A program made the position numbers and the translations under genes. Under the pieces are notes generated by a model. The model did not search any database. It was not told the origin of the DNA and was given only the letters and a program-made list of their open reading frames with translations. A DNA stretch of 64,000 nt from contig NZ_BAABJI010000002.1 of the NCBI RefSeq assembly GCF_039543225.1, positions 2,170,001-2,234,000 on the forward strand. The letters run 5' to 3'. Below are positions 34,756 to 43,918 of this stretch, one piece after another. Numbering within the stretch: position 1 is the stretch's first letter; each line of letters opens with the position of its first letter. Source of the stretch: Mucilaginibacter defluvii (GTDB lineage Bacteria > Bacteroidota > Bacteroidia > Sphingobacteriales > Sphingobacteriaceae).

Positions 34756-35181
34756 CTAAGCGTCTTTTCCTTTGAAAAACTCCATCTTTTCACGTTCACT
34801 TGCAAGCAGACGCTCTAACAGTGCAATTTTTTCGTCGTAAAGTTCCACAATCTTTTCGATGGGATTGAAAGTACAACCATAATTTACGCTGGGTCCACCA
34901 TGTATAACAGAATTATCATAGTTGTTTTGAATATTGTTAATCGCCTTTTCCTCGTCGAAGTTCTTTATAGCTTCAACAGGCACTTTCAAGATAGCCGCTA
35001 CTTGCGCCAGTAATTCTTCCTCGATGGTTTCTTTTGCTTCCAGCAGGGAAACCCTTTTTTGGCTCCAGTCTTCGCCCAACTCGAAAGCAAGCGCTTCCTG
35101 CTTCAGCCCCAGCATTTCGCGAAAGCGTTTAACGTTGCGGCCATGGTGGATTTGGTTGGGTTTTTCTGCTGTTGTGCTCAT
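34756..35181 (-). CDS. XRE-family regulator of the mobile element
   Basis: 141 residues. HHGRNVKRFREMLGLKQEAL and ALAFELGEDWSQKRVSLLEAK give an XRE/Cro HTH with an atypical recognition helix. The C-terminal part (NPIEKIVELYDEKIALLERL) is a coiled coil for dimerisation, a layout common in Bacteroidota mobile elements. It is transcribed towards the integrase operon (convergent) and away from the split nucleotidyltransferase/HEPN locus, so it may control promoters in the 35182-35374 gap. Confidence 0.85.
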   Translation of the reverse strand: MSTTAEKPNQIHHGRNVKRFREMLGLKQEALAFELGEDWSQKRVSLLEAKETIEEELLAQVAAILKVPVEAIKNFDEEKAINNIQNNYDNSVIHGGPSVNYGCTFNPIEKIVELYDEKIALLERLLASEREKMEFFKGKDA

Positions 35182-35374
35182 CGGGTATAAATGTAAGGCT
35201 TAAACAAATATAGTAAAAAATGCCCTTTTTGCCTATTGCGGCTTAAAGGACTATCGCAAAACTAATTTATCCCAGTGCCATTCTTCGATAGAATATTCAG
35301 GAATAGTTTAGAAAACACTTGCTTTTGAAATTTGATAGGCTTGCCAATACAGACAGGCATTAAACTCAAATTCT

Positions 35375-36421
35375 ATGCAAGCAGATAAGCAAAATGATTG
35401 GGGCAGCCCCATAAAATACCTTACCCTGAAAGAGATCGGCGACCCGGTAACTGCCATGGACGCATTCTTCGACGATGACTGGTTGCCCGACCAATTGGCT
35501 CGCTTAGCGTCATGGCGGGAGGCTATATTCAGTAAGACCTATTATACTGACAGGAACGGCAATCCCGGCAGCCTGTTAAGTTTTCACGAATCAAATATCA
35601 GTCTGATCGAAGCGGCATGGGTGCTGTGGAAACGTGGCGAAAATGTTGGAGTGATAACCGCAGACCTTATTCCAGGTGAGCGTGACATATGGCGGGATTA
35701 TCCACAAAACCTGAGCGACGCGGAACTATGTGACCCGTTTTCGGTTATCGGCCACATCTTTAGCAAATACAGCCTGCCGGACTACCGGGTTCAGCTATAT
35801 GAATGGCTGGAACATGGTTTATCATGTATTAGCGGCGAAGGTTGGGTCGTTACAGGTGATTTCATCGCCATTTTCGAGAACCTGCAAAAACTGTATTCGG
35901 CGTCATGGCTGATCTATCAGCGCAGCAAGGTGGTGCCACACCTAAAGGATAAGAAGGATCACAATGTAACTGCCGAACAGATTAACGCTATAATTGTTGA
36001 GCAGCCGAACGGGATAGCTACAGAGCAGGCTAACGAAATAGCAAAAGAACACCCGAGCGAAATATCGCTATATCGTTTGAACACTGTAATCCCAACCATC
36101 TGTAACGATGTACTTAGAGACTTAGTTAGCGTTATTCAGAACAAGGTGCCCACAGTGCAAGCCATTATCTATCTTGGCGTGAGGCCGGATTCGGCTGATA
36201 AGCTATTCCTGTTGGTGTTGACTTCGGACGATGAACAGCGGCAGGCACAGCACCTCAATAGTATCATCGAACAAAGTTGTGAAGCAATTGCTAAGGTGAC
36301 CGTGTTAGTCCATTACGCAGGCGCTTTTAAAACTGCCGTGGCGAAAGGTAATTTTTTCTTTTGTCAGGTATTATCCTGCCCTGTAATCTATTTATCGGGC
36401 GGGTTGCTTGCCAGTGCATAG
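35375..36421 (+). CDS. degenerate MNT-nucleotidyltransferase-like protein, first part of a split HEPN gene
   Basis: 348 residues. Residues 15-100 (YLTLKEIGDPVTAMDAFFDD) resemble the N-terminal region of Bacteroidota mobile-element HEPN proteins. Residues about 240-345 look like a minimal nucleotidyltransferase fold (VPTVQAIIYLGVRPDSADKLFLLVL), but the GS...DxD catalytic signature is gone. Chains of this kind usually continue into a HEPN domain. Here the frame stops at 36421, and the HEPN part follows in the +1 frame (36408-36872). It may be a natural two-gene toxin-antitoxin-like pair or a frameshift. Confidence 0.6.
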   Translation: MQADKQNDWGSPIKYLTLKEIGDPVTAMDAFFDDDWLPDQLARLASWREAIFSKTYYTDRNGNPGSLLSFHESNISLIEAAWVLWKRGENVGVITADLIPGERDIWRDYPQNLSDAELCDPFSVIGHIFSKYSLPDYRVQLYEWLEHGLSCISGEGWVVTGDFIAIFENLQKLYSASWLIYQRSKVVPHLKDKKDHNVTAEQINAIIVEQPNGIATEQANEIAKEHPSEISLYRLNTVIPTICNDVLRDLVSVIQNKVPTVQAIIYLGVRPDSADKLFLLVLTSDDEQRQAQHLNSIIEQSCEAIAKVTVLVHYAGAFKTAVAKGNFFFCQVLSCPVIYLSGGLLASA

Positions 36422-36872
36422 CATTGCCGATTGCTTTTCTGACGGCTTTAAACACGCAGAATACTGGAATCGCTGGTATCAGCAAGGTAAAGAGTTTTAC
36501 AATACCGCTGATTGGTGCCTTAAACAAAAATCAACTAATGCAGCGCTGTTTCTGCTGCACCAATCAGCAGAATGTTTATTGGTCGCTATCATCCGGGTTG
36601 TGCTTGGCTACGAGATCAATAATCATAACCTATCACGACTGCTCGCTATCACGGAGATGTTCACTACGGATTTTACTGGCGTATTTAATCTTGAAGATGC
36701 GAAGGACGAGGAGCTGTTTCAGGTGTTAAAGAATGCTTATATCGATGTGCGGTATAGGGACAACTATGCCGCCAACAATGCGAAGGCAGCAGCGGTAAAA
36801 ACGAAAGTATATCAGCTTATTGAACTGACTAAGCGCATTTATAATAAATTCCTGTTGACAGCCGATCTGTAG
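36408..36872 (+). CDS. HEPN domain protein, second part of a split gene
   Basis: 154 residues, started at TTG 36408 or an unseen fusion point. NAALFLLHQSAECLLVAIIR, GYEINNHNLSRLLAITEMF and YIDVRYRDNYAAN form a HEPN (PF05168-type) fold. Members form dimers; many are RNases or regulatory partners of MNT nucleotidyltransferases. The typical R-x4-6-H is not clear (RYRDNY), so catalysis is doubtful. The start lies within the last codons of the preceding frame. Confidence 0.65.
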   Translation: MPVHSIADCFSDGFKHAEYWNRWYQQGKEFYNTADWCLKQKSTNAALFLLHQSAECLLVAIIRVVLGYEINNHNLSRLLAITEMFTTDFTGVFNLEDAKDEELFQVLKNAYIDVRYRDNYAANNAKAAAVKTKVYQLIELTKRIYNKFLLTADL

Positions 36873-37234
36873 CATACATGGCTTGAACTATTATTAGTTC
36901 GCGGTTCCGGCAAGCTACGGCTCTCCAGCGCATACGCGCAGGCCAGCCGTAGCCAGCCTCGCCGCCTTTGCAGTAATACGTTTCGTACCTCTCGTATAAC
37001 TGCTTTGTCAGTTACATAGTTATACCGTTCTGTGATAACAGGCCTTACTGATTTGCGGTTATAGCGATATTGTCCGGCTGTTCCATGGTTTACATAACTG
37101 TTTTATGTGACATTCTCTATAACCTACGGTAATATCTTACCACTAAACCTGCTACCTATTCTTGCTCCTGTTTTGTACTGTTGTGTTTGACGGTATCCTA
37201 TCGCGGACACAAAATTAGCTCCGCAGGAAAAATA

Positions 37235-37287
37235 GTCAAGGGCATGTGAATGGCGATTGAGTTGCATCTAAATTCGCCACCCTTGAC
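37235..37287. other. bulged stem-loop in the non-coding region before the serine recombinase operon
   Basis: GTCAAGGG (37235-37242) pairs with CCCTTGAC (37280-37287) and, after an 8-base bulge, TGGCGA (37251-37256) pairs with TCGCCA (37274-37279). The 679-base gap 36873-37551 has no gene that I can support. This RNA-like fold might be an oriT-associated structure, a leader RNA or a small RNA. Confidence 0.35.
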
Positions 37288-37465
37288 AGTTTATCCTGCT
37301 TGCTCTCCCGGTTGTTTAAGCGATGAGAATACCATACTATGAGCCCTTCAGGGCGTAAAGGCGATACTTAGTGCGCGTGGTATTTCCTTTCGATGATGGG
37401 CTTTGCTATCTGCTGGCAAGAACGGCAAGCGTTCGACTCCAGCGGCGGCAGGTACCGCGCAGTAC

Positions 37466-37486
37466 CCGCCCGTTATCGTCGGGCGG
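37466..37486. other. GC-rich hairpin upstream of the recombinase operon
   Basis: CCGCCCG (37466-37472) pairs exactly with CGGGCGG (37480-37486) with a 7-base loop, 65 bases before the 67-residue ORF. It could be an attenuator or part of an operator; no T-run follows. Confidence 0.35.
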
Positions 37487-37551
37487 TGCGTTTCATCGTT
37501 TGCAAGCGGTTTGTCGGCCCGATCAGACGGAACGTGTTTAAGGATTAATTA

Positions 37552-37741
37552 ATGAAGTTTGAATCGTGCGAAAAGAGGAATGTAACAACAGAGCAGGCTA
37601 TCAAGCTGCTTAGAGAACAAGGTTACGAAGTAACAGAAGAACAAGCTACACAGATATTGGACTTCCTGTACTTTTTAGGCAAGCTGAGTGTCGATCAATA
37701 TTTTAAAAACAAGCAACAAGAAACAACGAAGGAGCAAACAA

Positions 37742-37755
<14 letters not shown>
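37552..37755 (+). CDS. small helical protein preceding the serine recombinase
   Basis: 67 residues. Two predicted helices (VTTEQAIKLLREQGYEVTEE, then QATQILDFLYFLGKL) and a polar tail are seen. Comparable small proteins often precede large serine recombinases in Bacteroidota elements, so it may be a recombination directionality or assembly factor (inference). It overlaps the recombinase start by 14 bases. Confidence 0.6.
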
Positions 37756-39327
<1,572 letters not shown>

Positions 39328-39392
39328 CTATTTTGTTTTTGGTATCATACATAACGGGCATAACTCCGTAATGTTTTCTGATTTGAAAATTA

Positions 39393-39430
39393 AGGCCTTA
39401 AGTGGTTAATACTTAAGGCCTCTAATTTTT
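39393..39430. terminator. terminator-like hairpin between the two tRNA copies
   Basis: AGGCCTTAAGT (39393-39403) pairs perfectly with ACTTAAGGCCT (39411-39421) over a 7-base loop; TTTTT follows on the plus strand at 39426-39430. On the minus strand it would end transcription leaving copy 2 before it reaches copy 1, so copy 1 would need its own promoter. Confidence 0.6.
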
Positions 39431-39433
39431 AGG

Positions 39434-39506
<73 letters not shown>

Positions 39507-39587
39507 CTATTGTGCTTATTTTCTTTTTCGCCATAACCCCGAAAAAGCCTTTTCAATACCTAAATCAAAATTAAGATTTGTTTTGAA

Positions 39588-39626
39588 TTGGACTGCAAAG
39601 ATATAATTCGTTTCTTTGCAGTCCAA
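39588..39626. promoter_or_regulatory. perfect 13-bp inverted repeat before era
   Basis: TTGGACTGCAAAG (39588-39600) and CTTTGCAGTCCAA (39614-39626) are exactly complementary over a 13-base loop (ATATAATTCGTTT). It lies between the tRNA (minus) and era (plus), 22 bases before the era start. The minus strand contains TATCTTTG, a TAnnTTTG-like box, at the loop edge. It may be an operator or a 5'-UTR hairpin. Confidence 0.45.
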
Positions 39627-39647
39627 AAATATTTTAAAAAAGTTTTT

Positions 39648-40523
39648 ATGAGTCACAGGGCAGGTTTTGTTAGCATTATAGGTAAACCCAACGCAGGTAA
39701 ATCAACGCTGATGAACCACCTCGTTGGCGAAAAAATGTCTATCATCACCCCAAAGGCGCAAACCACACGCCATCGTATTTTGGGTATTGTTAATACGGAT
39801 GATTACCAGATCGTGTTTTCAGACACGCCGGGTATTATTAAACCGCATTACGCCCTGCACGAAAGCATGATGCACCAGGTAGAAGGATCTATAGTAGACG
39901 CCGACCTGATACTCCTGGTTACTGATATTAATGAGAAACACGATGAGGATGATGTGGTTAGAAAACTGCAGGGATCATTGGCGCCACTGGCTGTATTAAT
40001 CAATAAAATCGATCAGTCCGACGCCGAAGTTGTTAAACAAAAGGTTGAATACTGGCAGCAAAAACTTAACCCTAAAGCCGTTTTCGCTATATCAGCCCTG
40101 CATGAGCATAACCTGAAGGCCATTATGGATTTCATATTAGAGCACCTGCCCGAGCATCCGCCCTATTACGAAAAAGATGCATTGACTGACCGTAACGACC
40201 GTTTTTTCGCATCCGAAATGATACGCGCCCAGGTATTTAAACAATATAAAAAGGAAATACCATACAGCACCGAAGTAATTGTAACGGCATTTGTTGAGGG
40301 CGAAACACTCCACCGCATCAGTGCCGAAATTATTGTGGAACGCGATTCTCAAAAGAATATCCTGATCGGCAAAAACGGTGAAATGCTGAAGATAGTAGGC
40401 AAATATGCCCGCCTGGATATGGAAGAATTTTTTCAGCGCAAGGTATTCCTGGAAATGTTTGTAAAGGTTATACCCGACTGGCGCAGCAAAAAGAACTATT
40501 TAAAGAAATTTGGATACGAATAA
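39648..40523 (+). CDS. era: GTPase Era (30S ribosome assembly)
   Basis: 291 residues from ATG 39648 (MSHRAGFVSIIGKPNAGKST); an upstream start at 39588 would cover the inverted repeat and is not family-like. G1 GKPNAGKST, G3 DTPGI, G4 NKID, G5-like SAL, and the C-terminal KH domain (IVERDSQKNILIGKNGEMLK) are present. Era binds 16S rRNA near its 3' end and helps to assemble the 30S subunit. The gene is intact, and der follows 170 bases later. Confidence 0.97.
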   Translation: MSHRAGFVSIIGKPNAGKSTLMNHLVGEKMSIITPKAQTTRHRILGIVNTDDYQIVFSDTPGIIKPHYALHESMMHQVEGSIVDADLILLVTDINEKHDEDDVVRKLQGSLAPLAVLINKIDQSDAEVVKQKVEYWQQKLNPKAVFAISALHEHNLKAIMDFILEHLPEHPPYYEKDALTDRNDRFFASEMIRAQVFKQYKKEIPYSTEVIVTAFVEGETLHRISAEIIVERDSQKNILIGKNGEMLKIVGKYARLDMEEFFQRKVFLEMFVKVIPDWRSKKNYLKKFGYE

Positions 40524-40530
40524 ATAATTA

Positions 40531-40677
40531 AGATTTGAGATGTTAGATATGAGATTTTAGATTATTGATCTTTAAGCTCTCAAAATCAACATCTGCAATT
40601 AAATAAGGGATTTAGCTATTAGTTTGAGATAAGATATTGTTTAACTTATTTTGTCTCAAATCTCATATCTCAAATCT
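40531..40677. repeat. AT-rich inverted repeat between era and der
   Basis: AGATTTGAGAT...AGATATGAGATTT (40531-40556) is an inverted, 5-base-gapped match to CAAATCTCATATCTCAAATCT (40657-40677). The TTTGAGAT unit is repeated several times. It looks like a small intergenic repeat; it may give a long imperfect hairpin but has no terminator T-run. Confidence 0.55.
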
Positions 40678-40693
40678 ATAATCTAAAAACAGA

Positions 40694-41995
40694 ATGAGTA
40701 ATATAGTAGCTATAGTAGGCAGGCCCAACGTTGGCAAGTCAACCCTTTATAACCGTTTAACAGAAACCCGTAAGGCTATTGTTGACGATTTTAGCGGCGT
40801 TACGCGCGACAGGCACTACGGTGTAGCTGAGTGGACCGACCGCACGTTCACCGTGATTGATACCGGTGGCTATGTAGCCCGGTCAGAAGACGTATTTGAA
40901 GCCGCCATACGCGAGCAGGTGGTAATAGCCATTGAAGAGGCTACCGTAATTATTTTTATGGTTGATGTTACCACCGGCGTAACCGACCTTGACGACGAGA
41001 TCGCAACCTTGTTACGCAAAGGCAATAAACCTGTATTTGTGGTTGTTAACAAGGTAGATAACACCATGCTACAGTCGGACGCGACGATATTTTACAGTCT
41101 TGGCCTGGGCGAGATCTACAACATTTCATCCATGACGGGATCAGGCACCGGCGAACTGCTGGACGAAGTAATTAAACACTTTGACGACGAACTGCCGGAA
41201 GAAAACAGCTTGCCGAGATATGCCATAGTTGGCCGTCCTAACGTGGGTAAATCATCCATCATTAATGCCTTGCTTGGCGAACAACGCAATATAGTTACAC
41301 CGATAGCCGGCACCACCCGCGATTCGATACACATCCGCTATAACCAGTACGGGCACGATTTTATGCTGATAGACACCGCCGGTTTGCGTAAAAAAACCAA
41401 GGTTAAGGAGAACATTGAATTTTACTCGGTAATGCGTACCATCAAAGCCCTTGAAGAGGCTGATGTGGTGATCCTGATGGTTGATGCCGTTGAGGGTTTG
41501 GAAGCCCAGGACATCAATATTTTCCACCTGGCCGAAAAGAACAAGAAAGGCATCGTCATCGTGGTAAATAAATGGGATTTGATTGAGAAGAACAGCAAAA
41601 CCGTTAAGGTATTTGAGGAGCAGATCAAGCAAAAAATAGCGCCGTTTACCGATGTGCCCATCATTTTCACTTCTGTTACCGAAAAACAACGCGTACTTAA
41701 GGTGATTGATGTAGCTAATAAGGTTTATGAAAACAGGGCCCGCAAAATATCAACCTCAAAACTGAATGATGTGATGCTGCCGATAATCGAAAATTTCCCG
41801 CCGCCTTCAATTAAGGGTAAGTATGTAAAAATTAAATATGCTACGCAGATTAACGGCGTGTCGCCTATGTTCGCATTCTTTTGCAACCTGCCGCAGTATG
41901 TAAAGGAACCATACTACAGGTTTATTGAAAACAAACTGCGCGAAAACTTTGATTTCTCTGGCGCACCGGTACAGGTATGGTTCAGGCAGAAATAA
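40694..41995 (+). CDS. der: GTPase Der (tandem G domains, 50S assembly)
   Basis: 433 residues with two G domains: first G1 GRPNVGKST near the start, G3 DTGGY, G4 NKVD; second G1 GRPNVGKSS near residue 180, G3 DTAGL, G4 NKWD. A C-terminal KH-like domain ends in FSGAPVQVWFRQK. Der is needed for 50S subunit maturation. The start MSNIVAIVGRPNVGKSTLYN fits. A terminator follows between it and convergent ispF. Confidence 0.98.
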   Translation: MSNIVAIVGRPNVGKSTLYNRLTETRKAIVDDFSGVTRDRHYGVAEWTDRTFTVIDTGGYVARSEDVFEAAIREQVVIAIEEATVIIFMVDVTTGVTDLDDEIATLLRKGNKPVFVVVNKVDNTMLQSDATIFYSLGLGEIYNISSMTGSGTGELLDEVIKHFDDELPEENSLPRYAIVGRPNVGKSSIINALLGEQRNIVTPIAGTTRDSIHIRYNQYGHDFMLIDTAGLRKKTKVKENIEFYSVMRTIKALEEADVVILMVDAVEGLEAQDINIFHLAEKNKKGIVIVVNKWDLIEKNSKTVKVFEEQIKQKIAPFTDVPIIFTSVTEKQRVLKVIDVANKVYENRARKISTSKLNDVMLPIIENFPPPSIKGKYVKIKYATQINGVSPMFAFFCNLPQYVKEPYYRFIENKLRENFDFSGAPVQVWFRQK

Positions 41996-42018
41996 ACATT
42001 TTATGTTCGTATAAAAAC

Positions 42019-42049
42019 AAAGGCGCTCAATAAGCGCCTTTTCTGTTTT
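42019..42049. terminator. intrinsic terminator after der
   Basis: AGGCGCT (42021-42027) and AGCGCCT (42033-42039) flank a 5-base loop, followed by TTTTCTGTTTT; A-rich sequence on the other side allows action in both directions, suiting the convergent der/ispF pair. Confidence 0.75.
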
Positions 42050-42065
42050 ATATTGTCTAACTATC

Positions 42066-42548
42066 TTATATCTTCTCTATCAAACAAACAGCGTAAGCTA
42101 CCACCCCTTCTTCACGGCCAATAAAGCCCAGTTGCTCGTTAGTTGTCGCTTTTATTGATATATCATCCTCGCTGATACCTGCAGCTTCGGCTATGTTTTT
42201 TTGCATGGCCGGTATGTGCGGGTTTATTTTGGGTGCCTCTAAACATACCATGGCATCTATATTACCTATTGCCCAGCCTTTGTCCGCCAGTAATTTAACC
42301 ACGTGCTGCAGCAGTATCAGGCTGCTGATGCCTTTCCAGCGGTCGTCTTTGTTAGAAAAATGAAACCCGATATCGCGCAGGTTGGCTGCGCCCAACAGTG
42401 CATCGCAAATGGCGTGCAGCATCACATCGGCATCAGAGTGCCCGTAAGCGCCTGCATGATGATCTAACTTTACTCCACCCAAAACAAACGGATGTTGCTC
42501 ACGCAGCTGGTGAACATCAAACCCGAAACCTACTTTAATTTTAGCCAC
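42066..42548 (-). CDS. ispF: 2-C-methyl-D-erythritol 2,4-cyclodiphosphate synthase
   Basis: 160 residues. GFGFDVHQLRE and the metal site GHSDADVMLHAICDALLGA (Asp and His ligands) are the IspF signatures, and the C-terminal TNEQLGFIGREEGVVAYAVCLIEK is standard. It converts CDP-ME 2-phosphate into MEcPP in the non-mevalonate isoprenoid pathway, as a homotrimer. It ends the porV transcript (2-base gap) although the functions are unrelated. Confidence 0.97.
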   Translation of the reverse strand: MAKIKVGFGFDVHQLREQHPFVLGGVKLDHHAGAYGHSDADVMLHAICDALLGAANLRDIGFHFSNKDDRWKGISSLILLQHVVKLLADKGWAIGNIDAMVCLEAPKINPHIPAMQKNIAEAAGISEDDISIKATTNEQLGFIGREEGVVAYAVCLIEKI

Positions 42549-42550
42549 AA

Positions 42551-43702
42551 TTATTTTTTGCCGCCAAAGTTAGCAGATAATGTGAAACGCAGCGTATTTG
42601 CCAGCGCGCTGTTTTGCTGGTTTGCCGCGAGGTATGAGAAATCAAACGTAAAATCCTGGTACTTGAACCCCACCCCCATTGAAAGGTATTTACGGCCCCC
42701 CTTTGAGGCAGCTTCATAAAAGTAACCCGTGCGCAAAGCGAACTGTTTATTGTACCAATACTCTAAAGCCGGCGATACGGTGATCTCTTTAATCTCCTCG
42801 CTAAAGCCACCGGGCGCATCCGTAAACGATTGAAAGATACCAGCCGGCACCGATACGTCGTCGCCATTATTAACGCTGCCGTCCGGATTTACGGTAGTTG
42901 TTGGCACCAGCAATTTGTTCACATCAAAAGCAAAGGTAAGTTCGTTGGTTTCATCTAAATACCAGGTATTGGCTATGCCCAGCTTCATGTTGGTGGGTAG
43001 AAAGTAGCGCGGGCCGTTATCGGTATAGCCTATTTTGGTACCAATGTTGGATATGTTAGCCCCGAACGCGAACAAGGCATCCTTGCCAAATTGCTGTGTG
43101 GGATTTTTATAATACATAGAAACACCCGCAGCCACCGCGTTAGCCGCACGCGAAGTTTGCCCCGAGCCTGACACGAATGAAACATTTGACAGGTTGGAGC
43201 GAATGTAGCTCAGGGTTAAGCCTAATGAAAGGTTATCGCCGAACTTACGCGCGAATGATCCGTCAATAGCAAACTCGTTAGGCGTGTACAATCCCTGGTT
43301 AGTGCCGCTTTCATCAGCTAAAGATATAGCGCCCAGGTTAAAATAACGCAGAGAAGCACCGATGCTATTCCGGTCGTCCAGTTTGTGCGCGTAGCTTAGG
43401 TAAGACAAGCTTACATCAGGCACCAGGCGGCGTAGCCAGGGGCTGTATGATAATGAAACCGTGTGGTTTTCCTCTAAAAAAGCAAGTTTTGACGGGTTCC
43501 AGTAGGTGGCATTAGCATCGGGCGATAAAGCAACGCCGGCATCACCCATAGCGCCTGAACGCGAGTCGGGCGTAATGTTCAGAAACGGCACCTCCGTGCG
43601 GATGGCTGAGCCTGTACTACCATTTAAATTGGTTTGCGCATACGCCATTCCTGGCAACAAAAGTGCTGCGTAAACCGATGCTCTGAATAAACTAAGCTTC
43701 AT
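42551..43702 (-). CDS. porV: type IX secretion system outer-membrane protein PorV (LptO)
   Basis: 383 residues. Signal peptide FRASVYAALLLPGMAYAQ; then FLNITPDSRSGAMGDAGVAL, ANATYWNPSKLAF and a beta-barrel of the FadL-like PorV/LptO family ending LRFTLSANFGGKK (a C-terminal barrel strand). PorV shuttles T9SS cargo from the translocon to the PorU attachment complex at the outer membrane. It is divergent from gldJ, another T9SS/gliding gene; porU is not seen here. A TAnnTTTG box lies 28 bases upstream of the ATG. Confidence 0.93.
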   Translation of the reverse strand: MKLSLFRASVYAALLLPGMAYAQTNLNGSTGSAIRTEVPFLNITPDSRSGAMGDAGVALSPDANATYWNPSKLAFLEENHTVSLSYSPWLRRLVPDVSLSYLSYAHKLDDRNSIGASLRYFNLGAISLADESGTNQGLYTPNEFAIDGSFARKFGDNLSLGLTLSYIRSNLSNVSFVSGSGQTSRAANAVAAGVSMYYKNPTQQFGKDALFAFGANISNIGTKIGYTDNGPRYFLPTNMKLGIANTWYLDETNELTFAFDVNKLLVPTTTVNPDGSVNNGDDVSVPAGIFQSFTDAPGGFSEEIKEITVSPALEYWYNKQFALRTGYFYEAASKGGRKYLSMGVGFKYQDFTFDFSYLAANQQNSALANTLRFTLSANFGGKK

Positions 43703-43729
43703 TTAGCTGGGTGGGTGATTGTTAATTGT

Positions 43730-43737
43730 CAAATATA
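43730..43737 (-). promoter_or_regulatory. TAnnTTTG promoter box of porV
   Basis: On the minus strand 43737-43730 reads TATATTTG, an exact Bacteroidota -7 element, placed 28 bases before the porV ATG. A TTG lies about 25 bases further upstream, a little wider than the consensus spacing. Confidence 0.55.
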
Positions 43738-43918
43738 TAAATTTTGATGCCGGGGGTATCATCAAAAAACAAACAAATGATAATACGTAATAGCTTTAAA
43801 TAGGTTGTAACTAAATTGGCCTTATTTACGTTAAAAAAGCGGGAAACAAAACCAACTTCATTATTGTATTAGATGGTGAAGTTGTTACTTTTACCACTTG
43901 ATAATTGCTTAAAATAAC

